A stretch of DNA of 28,783 nt, taken from a virus. Shown here piece after piece: positions 21,816-28,191 of this stretch. The stretch is taken from the IMG/VR virus record IMGVR_UViG_3300042516_000418, positions 1-28,783 of that record, one strand, 5' to 3'. The translations under genes and the position numbers were made by a program. Under the pieces are notes generated by a model. It ran no database searches and was not told the DNA's origin. It saw nothing but the letters and a program-made list of their open reading frames with translations. The first letter of the stretch is position 1, and the number at the start of each line of letters is the position of its first letter.

Positions 21816-21977
21816 ATGACACTTACCGACCTATTTGTAAAGATTGCATCCGAACACGGAGCAAGAATCGACCAAAAAGATATTGACTTCTTGAAGCGAA
21901 TTGAAGAATCCGACAAGGAAATAAACTACCAGCGTGGATTTAACGAGGCATTGCAACTGGCCATAAACGCTAAATAA
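21816..21977 (+). CDS. small helical protein (53 aa)
   Basis: This 53-residue ORF lies between the acidic protein and the methyltransferase and ends in a TAATG overlap with the latter. It is charged and helical (D-I-D-F-L-K-R-I-E-E-S-D-K-E-I, then R-G-F-N-E-A-L-Q-L-A-I). Function unknown. Confidence 0.55.
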   Translation: MTLTDLFVKIASEHGARIDQKDIDFLKRIEESDKEINYQRGFNEALQLAINAK

Positions 21978-22819
21978 TGAAAATAAATCACCTTGACCTT
22001 TTTAGTGGAATAGGCGGGTTCCACTTGGGATTCGAGCGAGCAGGATTCAAAATCAAATCCTACTTCTCGGAGATTGACAAACACGCCATCGCAGTTTACA
22101 AACACAAATTCAAAGACGCAACTTATGTCGGTTCAGTCACAGATGTTCACGGAGGAGACCTTCCACGAATTGACCTTATCACCTTTGGAAGTCCTTGCCA
22201 AGATTTCTCACTTGCTGGAAAGCGTGCGGGTATGGGAGGAGATAGAAGCTCCCTTATCCTTGAGGCCATTCGACTTGTGCGGGAATGCAGACCAAGAGTT
22301 TTTATCTGGGAAAATGTTAAAGGGGCATTCAGTTCAAACGCTGGCGAAGACTTTGCGGCAATCCTCCAAGAGTTTGCCGACATTGGGGGCTATCGACTTG
22401 AATGGCAACTGCTTAATACATCGTGGTTTCTGCCCCAAAATAGAGAGCGGATATACCTTGTCGGATATTCTACAACCCCAAAGCGAGGTTGGCGAGGAGT
22501 ATTTCCTATCGCAACAAACAATCAAAAGGCTGATGGTAATACAAAATGCGGCCATCAGTCCGCTCAAACCCTCACGGCACGATATTTTGCAAGCACCTCT
22601 CAAGGAACTTACATTGGTGAGCGTGACAAAGTTCGCAGGCTAACCACTATTGAATGCGAACGCTTACAGGGTTTCCCCGACCAACACACCGCCTTCGGTA
22701 ATTACGATGGAGAAGTAAAGCCAGTAAGCAATACCCACCGATACAAACAATGCGGAAACGCAGTAACTGTTGACGTAGTGTCGGCCGTAGCTAAAAAATG
22801 CATACCTTTATTTAAATGA
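21977..22819 (+). CDS. DNA (cytosine-5) methyltransferase
   Basis: The 280-residue enzyme has the full ordered motif set of C5 methyltransferases: I D-L-F-S-G-I-G-G-F (7-15), IV G-S-P-C-Q-D-F-S with catalytic Cys74, VI E-N-V (112-114), VIII Q-N-R-E-R-I-Y-L-V-G (154-163), IX R-R-L-T-T-I-E-C-E-R-L-Q-G-F-P (220-234) and X G-N-A-V-T-V (260-265). The target-recognition region (about 165-218) is short. It methylates cytosine using S-adenosylmethionine, most likely to protect phage DNA from host restriction. No partner restriction enzyme is adjacent. It looks intact. Confidence 0.95.
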   Translation: MKINHLDLFSGIGGFHLGFERAGFKIKSYFSEIDKHAIAVYKHKFKDATYVGSVTDVHGGDLPRIDLITFGSPCQDFSLAGKRAGMGGDRSSLILEAIRLVRECRPRVFIWENVKGAFSSNAGEDFAAILQEFADIGGYRLEWQLLNTSWFLPQNRERIYLVGYSTTPKRGWRGVFPIATNNQKADGNTKCGHQSAQTLTARYFASTSQGTYIGERDKVRRLTTIECERLQGFPDQHTAFGNYDGEVKPVSNTHRYKQCGNAVTVDVVSAVAKKCIPLFK

Positions 22820-23595
22820 AAATAATTGAACTATTAGACGGCAGCACCTGGGATAGGGCAACCGTTATGGAAAAGATGATGGAGGACTCGTTTTACTACG
22901 GCTACCTTTCAAAGGCCGCACTTTCGTCCTCGGCTTGTAAACTCTTGCTCCAGTCGCCAAAGACGTACCACTACGTCACCAAATACGGCCAAGAAGAATC
23001 CGATGCCTTCTCGGTAGGGCGGTTGGTTCACTTAATGGCCTTGGAACCGCACCGAGTTGAGGAGTACGACATTATCGATGTTCAGTCAAAGAATACGAAT
23101 ATGTGGAAGGAAGCCAAAGCAAGAGGCGGCCAAATAATCACCAAGAAGGAATACAACGAAGCAAGACGCATCGCAGATGCCCTGCTACGCAACGAATCCG
23201 TCCTCGGTTACATTCAAGGTTGCCAATTTGAGGTTCCTGCTATTGGAACGATAGAGGGCGTACCTTTTCGAGCAAAAGCCGACATATTAGGAGACAACTT
23301 TATTGCAGACCTAAAAACCACTACCGACTTACGTGCGTTTCCTTATTCAGCAAAGAAGTACGGTTACGACTTGCAAGCGTATATCTACACTCGGCTCTTT
23401 GGGGTGCCTATTGACAAGTTTATATTTATTGCAATCGACAAGGCGAGTTTAGACGTGGGCATTTACACTATTAGCCCTGCGTTTGTTGAAGAAGGCGAAA
23501 AGAAGTTGCAAGAGGCAATCGCCTTGTACAAGGAGTTTTTTATGGGAGTGGACGAGCCAGAGCTGGATAACTACACAATCGTTGGGCAGTTATGA
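22816..23595 (+). CDS. RecE / Cas4-like PD-(D/E)XK exonuclease
   Basis: This 259-residue protein matches the PDDEXK_3-type phage exonuclease pattern: G-R-L-V-H with His72, P-F-R-A-K-A-D with Asp156, I-A-D-L-K-T-T with Asp165 and Lys167, and Y-D-L-Q-A-Y with Gln187. These form the metal site of RecE / Cas4-like nucleases that resect double-stranded DNA ends. It overlaps the methyltransferase by 4 bases. Such nucleases usually act with an annealing protein; none of RecT type is seen nearby, though the SSB-like protein at 17388-17831 could serve. Confidence 0.85.
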   Translation: MKIIELLDGSTWDRATVMEKMMEDSFYYGYLSKAALSSSACKLLLQSPKTYHYVTKYGQEESDAFSVGRLVHLMALEPHRVEEYDIIDVQSKNTNMWKEAKARGGQIITKKEYNEARRIADALLRNESVLGYIQGCQFEVPAIGTIEGVPFRAKADILGDNFIADLKTTTDLRAFPYSAKKYGYDLQAYIYTRLFGVPIDKFIFIAIDKASLDVGIYTISPAFVEEGEKKLQEAIALYKEFFMGVDEPELDNYTIVGQL

Positions 23596-23747
23596 CCGAT
23601 ATAACCAAATGCACAGGCAGGGGATGCGACCTTCGGGAAACTTGTTACCGATTCACGGCTCCTGCTGGTATGCTTCAATCCTACTTTATGACCTCGCCAA
23701 TTAAAAAGGGTGAATGCGAAATGTATTGGAACACCAAAGAGAAATGA
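23592..23747 (+). CDS. small four-Cys protein (51 aa)
   Basis: This 51-residue ORF sits in ATGA overlaps at both ends. It has C-T-G-R-G-C-D-L-R-E-T-C-Y-R-F-T-A-P with Cys7, Cys12 and Cys18, and Cys42 in K-G-E-C-E-M-Y. The C-x4-C-x5-C-Y-R-(F/Y)-T-A pattern is one I recognise from small proteins of Bacteroidota phages. The cysteines may bind zinc. Function unknown. Confidence 0.7.
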   Translation: MTDITKCTGRGCDLRETCYRFTAPAGMLQSYFMTSPIKKGECEMYWNTKEK

Positions 23748-23983
23748 AACCAGAAACAGCAAACCGAACAGCATTAGAGTGGCTTGAGTACGAGTTCGTA
23801 AAACTTGAAAGCACGATTGGAGTCCATAGCGGTATGTATCATTTAATTGAAAAAGCCAAGGAGATGGAGAGGTGGCAGATTATGAATGCTTACGACATCG
23901 GATGGATTGACTGCAAAAACTCTGGTGGAAAATACCTTAACGACCAATACTATTTTGAAACCTTTAACACCAACGAGAAATGA
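23744..23983 (+). CDS. small protein, paralogue of 23980-24246 (79 aa)
   Basis: The product (79 residues from the ATG at 23744) reads T-A-L-E-W-L-E-Y-E-F near the start and then I-E-K-A-K-E-M-E-R-W-Q-I-M-N-A-Y. The next gene has the same two elements in the same order. The family is a common small helical protein of Bacteroidota phages without known role. The upstream frame extension would run through the four-Cys gene and is rejected. Confidence 0.65.
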   Translation: MKPETANRTALEWLEYEFVKLESTIGVHSGMYHLIEKAKEMERWQIMNAYDIGWIDCKNSGGKYLNDQYYFETFNTNEK

Positions 23984-24246
23984 AACAGACAGCAGTAGAG
24001 TGGTTTTCCAATCAATCATATGAATTATTTGAGCAGTATTCAGAGGGCAAATTTGATAGGATAAAACTTAACAAATTGATGCTTGAAGCGACTGATAAAG
24101 CAAAAGAAATGGAGAGAGAGCAAACAATAAGATTTGCAATGAATAATCTTGAAAATAATTGCTATGCAACATTTGAAGGTAGTGTCGATACGCATATATT
24201 AATCGAGGATTATTACGATGAATTATTTGATTCAAGTAACAAATGA
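23980..24246 (+). CDS. small protein, paralogue of 23744-23983 (88 aa)
   Basis: This 88-residue protein has T-A-V-E-W-F near the start, then T-D-K-A-K-E-M-E-R-E-Q-T-I and an acidic end with E-D-Y-Y-D-E-L-F. It is clearly more AT-rich than the neighbouring paralogue. The pair probably arose by old duplication or by separate gains of one family. Role unknown. Confidence 0.65.
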   Translation: MKQTAVEWFSNQSYELFEQYSEGKFDRIKLNKLMLEATDKAKEMEREQTIRFAMNNLENNCYATFEGSVDTHILIEDYYDELFDSSNK

Positions 24247-24464
24247 AAGCAACGCTCGAATACGAATTGCCAGACGACCAGATAGAGTTCGACTTGGCAA
24301 CGTCCGCTTCTAAAATGCACTCGGTACTTTGGGATTTAGACCAATGGCTGCGTGGCAAAACCAAGTACGCACCCGATGGAACCTCGGAAGGTGAATTGAA
24401 GGCGTACTATGCCTGCCGTGACCAACTGCGGGAGTTAATGAATGACAACAATATAAACTTATGA
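24243..24464 (+). CDS. small phage protein, L-E-Y-E-L-P family (73 aa)
   Basis: This 73-residue protein starts M-K-A-T-L-E-Y-E-L-P-D-D-Q-I-E-F and has V-L-W-D-L-D-Q-W-L-R-G-K-T-K-Y in the centre and R-D-Q-L-R-E-L-M near the end. This layout is widespread in small phage proteins, none with known function as far as I recall. It overlaps both neighbours by 4 bases. Confidence 0.65.
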   Translation: MKATLEYELPDDQIEFDLATSASKMHSVLWDLDQWLRGKTKYAPDGTSEGELKAYYACRDQLRELMNDNNINL

Positions 24465-24601
24465 GCTGCGCTAATTACACCTATGTAGAAGACGAGGAAG
24501 AGAAACGCCTCCGCATTATTATTCGTAACGGAAATTCTGGAGAACATTATGAAGAAGCACACGAAGATTTACTTCCAAGCGATGGGCATAAGCCCAGTTG
24601 A
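24461..24601 (+). CDS. small acidic protein (46 aa)
   Basis: The ORF starts in an ATGA overlap, encodes 46 mostly charged residues (E-D-E-E-E-K-R-L-R-I-I-I-R) and runs 53 bases into the HNH gene in another frame. Coupled start and lack of any other ORF in 24465-24548 support it; the long overlap and lack of family weaken it. Confidence 0.45.
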   Translation: MSCANYTYVEDEEEKRLRIIIRNGNSGEHYEEAHEDLLPSDGHKPS

Positions 24602-24803
24602 GTTTTTGGGCTGCGAAGTGTGCGGCCGAAGGGCCGTAGACATTCACCATATCGAGCCAAGGGGGATGGGTGGGAGCAAGACACGAGACGTAATCGAAAA
24701 CCTAATGGCCTTGTGCCGTGAGTGCCACCACGAAGCCGATTTTGGTGTTGAATTGTCCAAAGACTTTTTGAAGGCCGTACATTTGAAAAAAATATCTCAA
24801 TGA
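24549..24803 (+). CDS. HNH endonuclease, small (84 aa)
   Basis: This 84-residue protein is a minimal HNH nuclease: C-E-V-C (22-25) and C-R-E-C (56-59) form the zinc knuckles, D-I-H-H-I-E-P-R-G-M-G-G carries the catalytic His pair (33-34), and N-L-M-A-L-C-R-E-C-H-H gives the Asn and last His. Similar small HNH proteins next to terminase genes support DNA packaging in several phages; here four genes lie between it and the small terminase. A free-standing mobile nuclease is the other option. Confidence 0.85.
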   Translation: MKKHTKIYFQAMGISPVEFLGCEVCGRRAVDIHHIEPRGMGGSKTRDVIENLMALCRECHHEADFGVELSKDFLKAVHLKKISQ

Positions 24804-25336
24804 TTCATATCGTCACACCTTGCTCCAGACCCGAGAACCTCGAACATTTGCGGGAGACAATCCCCGCTGGCTGCACTTGGACGGTATTTATGGATTACTC
24901 CACTAAGAAGAAAAACGTACCAAAAGGCGTAAAGGTTATCCGCTCAAACATCGGTGGTGCTTGGGGACATCCGCTCCGCAACTTAGCCCTTGACTACTTG
25001 CAGGCATCAGCAAGCGACAAAGACTACGTTTACTTCTTGGATGACGACAACGTAATACACCCGAACTGGTACGAAGCCGTTAAGGATAGCAAAGAGGACT
25101 TTGTAAACTGGGCGCAATGCTTCCGCAACGGAGACCCACGTCTGCACGCTACTGACTCGCCACGAGTTGGAAACATCGACACTGCCTCTTATATGGTTCG
25201 CCTTGGGTTCATTGGCAAAGCAAGATTCGAATACATATACGAAGCAGACGGATTGTTTGCCCAAGCACTAATGGCAGGAAACCCAAAGATTAAGACTCAC
25301 CAAGAGTATCTTTGTTACTACAACTATTTAAGATGA
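24800..25336 (+). CDS. GT-A fold glycosyltransferase
   Basis: The 178-residue product starts I-V-T-P-C-S-R-P-E-N-L, the nucleotide-binding beta strand and loop of GT-A enzymes, and has Y-V-Y-F-L-D-D-D-N at about 76-84, where the DxD-type acidic triplet binds metal and sugar nucleotide. H-P-x-W-Y follows, and a late E-A-D-G-L-F segment may carry the catalytic acid. It is short for a glycosyltransferase but covers the core. It overlaps the next gene, a GT-B enzyme, by 4 bases. Target could be modified DNA bases or virion proteins. Confidence 0.8.
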   Translation: MIHIVTPCSRPENLEHLRETIPAGCTWTVFMDYSTKKKNVPKGVKVIRSNIGGAWGHPLRNLALDYLQASASDKDYVYFLDDDNVIHPNWYEAVKDSKEDFVNWAQCFRNGDPRLHATDSPRVGNIDTASYMVRLGFIGKARFEYIYEADGLFAQALMAGNPKIKTHQEYLCYYNYLR

Positions 25337-26298
25337 AGCCGAATATCCTTTGCATCGGAGACGAGAACTCTGGCGTTGTTTACCACCGCATCTACAAGCC
25401 CCTATCCCTACTAAAGGAGAAGGGGCTTATTGATTTTCAGATTATCAACTACAAGCAGGAAATCCAACCTGACAACTGGGAAGGCATCACACACGTTATC
25501 TTCTCCAGAGCCGTTCCGTTCTCTGGAGAGTCGTTCGCTAACTTCTTTGCCATCTGCAAGCAATCAGGCAAAAAGGTAATTATCGACAACGACGATTGGT
25601 GGCATTTAGCGTTAGACCACCCCTCTAAAATCACATACGACAAAGCAGGACTCGAACACCGTATAAGAAACTCGATGTACTTTGCAGACGAGGTATGGAC
25701 AACCCAAAAGTATTTAGCCGACAAGATTCGGAAGATTAACAAGAACGTCGTAATAATTCCAAACGGCCTTGACCCATCCGACCCGCAATGGCAAATCACA
25801 AGGGAGCCCTCGGAAGAGATGCGCTTCGGTTACGTTGCAGGCATTAGCCACCTGCCAGACCTCATACAAAACAACATAGACCTTTCAACGGTTGAATCTT
25901 ACGTTGCGGACATCGGAGGATACGTTGAGGCCAGCCGAGCAAGATACAAACTCCAAACAATGCCTCCGAATGAATACGGAGCGATGTACCAAGCCTTTGA
26001 CGTTGCGTTGGCTCCGCTTATCCCAAGTGAGTTCAATCGCTGCAAATCAAATTTAAAGATGGTAGAGGCAGGGTTTGCTGGTTGTGCGTTAATTATTAGT
26101 GACGTTGCACCATACGCCAAACACCTAACAGATAAGAACTGCATTAAGGTTGCTCATAAGGGAGACTGGAACAAAGCCATTCGTGAACTAACAGAAGACA
26201 AGGCATTCGATATCGCTTGGCAACTTCACGCAGATATGATAACGAATTTTAACATCCACGACTTCAACGAAATTAGATTAGAACGTTTATGCAAATAG
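25333..26298 (+). CDS. GT-B fold (GT4-like) glycosyltransferase
   Basis: The 321-residue protein has the two-domain GT-B plan. The N-terminal half holds I-L-C-I-G-D-E-N-S-G-V-x-Y-H-R and V-I-I-D-N-D-D; A-D-E-V-W-T-T-Q-K-Y-L and V-V-I-I-P-N-G-L-D mark the domain junction. The C-terminal half has F-G-Y-V-A-G and C-K-S-N-L-K-M-V-E-A-G-F-A-G-C-A-L-I-I, which matches the GT4 donor-binding region with its conserved Glu. The start at 25333 is set by the ATGA overlap. Pairing with the GT-A enzyme suggests two-step addition of sugars. Confidence 0.85.
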   Translation: MKPNILCIGDENSGVVYHRIYKPLSLLKEKGLIDFQIINYKQEIQPDNWEGITHVIFSRAVPFSGESFANFFAICKQSGKKVIIDNDDWWHLALDHPSKITYDKAGLEHRIRNSMYFADEVWTTQKYLADKIRKINKNVVIIPNGLDPSDPQWQITREPSEEMRFGYVAGISHLPDLIQNNIDLSTVESYVADIGGYVEASRARYKLQTMPPNEYGAMYQAFDVALAPLIPSEFNRCKSNLKMVEAGFAGCALIISDVAPYAKHLTDKNCIKVAHKGDWNKAIRELTEDKAFDIAWQLHADMITNFNIHDFNEIRLERLCK

Positions 26299-26807
26299 TA
26301 CCAATTACCCAAGTGGTTCCCAATACGAGCAACCCACGAATTATCAAAGACGATAAATTCAAAAAGCTCGTAAAGTCAATCAAGGAGTTCCCTGAGATGC
26401 TAAACCTGCGTCCTATTGTCGTTGACAAGGATATGGTAGTACTCGGTGGGAATATGCGCTTGAAGGCGTGCAAAGCCGCTGGGCTTACCGAGGTGCCGAT
26501 TATTGTTGCCGACCAACTAACGCCAGAGCAACAGGCGGAGTTCATCATTAAGGACAACGTTGGCTTCGGTGAATGGGACTGGGACATCTTGGCGAATGAA
26601 TGGGATGCTGAGTTATTGCAGGACTGGGGCCTTGAATTGCCATTTGACAATACGCCTGTCTTAGAAGCGGAAGATGAAACTGATTTATCCGATAAAATAA
26701 AATCAGCATTCAGAATAGAAATAGAACTTGAGAACGAAGAAGAGCAAGAGAAGATGTATAATCAGTTAATAACAGACGGGTACAAATGCCGAGTTTTGAC
26801 ATTGTAA
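26289..26807 (+). CDS. ParB-N domain protein (no fused methyltransferase)
   Basis: This 172-residue protein has a ParB/sulfiredoxin-like domain in residues 1-75 with V-V-L-G-G-N-M-R-L-K-A-C (50-61), the nucleotide-binding motif. E-F-I-I-K-D-N-V-G-F-G-E-W-D (84-97) follows, the region usually joining this domain to a DNA methyltransferase. Instead it ends in a short tail with E-E-E-Q-E-K-M-Y-N-Q-L-I. In phages such ParB-N units work with DNA-modifying enzymes; here the neighbours are glycosyltransferases and an ABC-GNAT protein. It overlaps them by 10 and 22 bases. Confidence 0.85.
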   Translation: MQIVPITQVVPNTSNPRIIKDDKFKKLVKSIKEFPEMLNLRPIVVDKDMVVLGGNMRLKACKAAGLTEVPIIVADQLTPEQQAEFIIKDNVGFGEWDWDILANEWDAELLQDWGLELPFDNTPVLEAEDETDLSDKIKSAFRIEIELENEEEQEKMYNQLITDGYKCRVLTL

Positions 26808-27847
26808 GGGAGTCCAAGCCCTCTAAATCTTTCCGTGTTGCTTCTGTAATGGGAAAATTTGACCTTGATTCTAATCACATTAGAGAGCACTTTGTTGGTA
26901 ATATAGACATACCAAAAGAATGGAGTGTTGGTTTAATTGTTGGTTCTTCTGGAACGGGAAAAACAACAATCGCAAGAGAATTATTTGAAAACGCTTACAT
27001 TACTGATTTTCAGTACAATGCAGAATGTATATTGGACGATATGCCAAAATCAAAGAGCGTTGACGAAATAACATCTGTATTTAATTCAGTTGGATTCTCA
27101 TCACCACCATCTTGGCTTAAACCATATTCGGCATTAAGCAATGGTCAAAAGATGCGAGTTGACCTTGCGAATGCATTGTTACAGGATAAAGAGTTAATTG
27201 TTTTTGATGAGTTCACGTCTGTTGTAGACCGGAATGTAGCGCAGATTGGTTCTAATGCAGTCCAGAAGGCGGTTCGCAAATCTGGAAAACAGTTTATTGC
27301 TGTAACTTGTCATTTTGACGTTGAAGATTGGTTGTTGCCAGATTGGGTGTTTGATACTGATTCTATGACCTTTCGTTCTTACGAAGGGCAAAAAAAAAAT
27401 AGACCATCAATTAACTTTGAGATATTCCAAGCAGAAGATAAGTCAATCTGGAAGGTCTTTGCTAAACATCACTATTTGAGTCACAATCACCACAATGCAG
27501 CTCACGTCTTCGTAGGTTATGTTAATGGCCACTTAGCAGCATTCTTGAGCGTTCTTCATTTTCCGCATCCAAAAGTAAAGAATATGAAAAAAGTACATAG
27601 ATTGGTTGTCTTACCCGATTATCAAGGTATAGGTATTGGAATGAAGATGCTTGAAAGTATTGGCGAGATTTACAAAAAGCAAAAAGATAGATATTCAATA
27701 GTCACATCTTCTCCCTCTTTAATTCACGCTTTGAAGAAATCTTCTAAATGGAGATGCTTGAGATTTGGCAGAACAAAAGAATCCACAGGAATATTAAAAG
27801 ACAAAACATCCAAAGAACGTATAACAACATCATTTGAAATTAGATGA
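26786..27847 (+). CDS. ABC ATPase-GNAT acetyltransferase fusion (COG2401-like)
   Basis: The 353-residue protein has an ABC-type ATPase (about 20-200): Walker A G-S-S-G-T-G-K-T-T (53-61), signature L-S-N-G-Q (117-121), Walker B L-I-V-F-D-E (137-142) and His176 as H-loop. A short Lys-rich linker (201-206) is encoded by a run of ten A (27390-27399). Then comes a GNAT acetyltransferase (about 206-353) with a K-H-H-Y-L start and acetyl-CoA motif V-V-L-P-D-Y-Q-G-I-G-I-G (274-285). The arrangement matches COG2401; the GNAT half recalls Mu Mom, which modifies adenine in DNA. The gene is visibly more AT-rich than its neighbours, suggesting recent transfer. DNA modification is an inference. Confidence 0.85.
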   Translation: MPSFDIVRESKPSKSFRVASVMGKFDLDSNHIREHFVGNIDIPKEWSVGLIVGSSGTGKTTIARELFENAYITDFQYNAECILDDMPKSKSVDEITSVFNSVGFSSPPSWLKPYSALSNGQKMRVDLANALLQDKELIVFDEFTSVVDRNVAQIGSNAVQKAVRKSGKQFIAVTCHFDVEDWLLPDWVFDTDSMTFRSYEGQKKNRPSINFEIFQAEDKSIWKVFAKHHYLSHNHHNAAHVFVGYVNGHLAAFLSVLHFPHPKVKNMKKVHRLVVLPDYQGIGIGMKMLESIGEIYKKQKDRYSIVTSSPSLIHALKKSSKWRCLRFGRTKESTGILKDKTSKERITTSFEIR

Positions 27848-28191
27848 CAAAAACTGACATTCATAAAAAGGCAATGATTGAAGCATTGGAGAAATCCTTA
27901 GGGGTTGTTACCTCTGCTTGCAAGAGCGTGGACATCGCAAGGCAGACTCATTATGAGTGGATGAAGGAGGATGAAGAATATAAAGCAGCAGTCGATTCAA
28001 TCGCAGACGTGGCTATTGACTTTGCAGAAAGCCAACTACACAAACAAATCAAAGAGGGTAACTCCACCGCAACCATTTTCTTTTTGAAAACCAAGGGCAA
28101 GAAGCGTGGCTACGTTGAGCGTCAGGAAATTGATGCCGTAGGCGGTAAGTTGTTCCAAATAGAGGTACTTGGAGAAGATACGAACGAATAA
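27844..28191 (+). CDS. terS: small terminase subunit
   Basis: This 115-residue protein begins with a DNA-binding helix-turn-helix (A-L-E-K-S-L-G-V-V-T-S-A-C-K-S-V-D-I-A-R) containing Q-T-H-Y-E-W-M, then a long helix, and ends in the A-T-I-F-F-L-K-T-K-G-K-K-R-G-Y segment that is a hallmark of phage small terminases. It would recognise the packaging site and recruit the large subunit, which follows in a 23-base overlap. Confidence 0.85.
   Translation: MTKTDIHKKAMIEALEKSLGVVTSACKSVDIARQTHYEWMKEDEEYKAAVDSIADVAIDFAESQLHKQIKEGNSTATIFFLKTKGKKRGYVERQEIDAVGGKLFQIEVLGEDTNE

Noticed and set aside
22074-22643. 189-codon + strand frame inside the methyltransferase gene
   Set aside because: The methyltransferase motifs are complete in the other frame; this frame has no known motif and is a by-product of composition.
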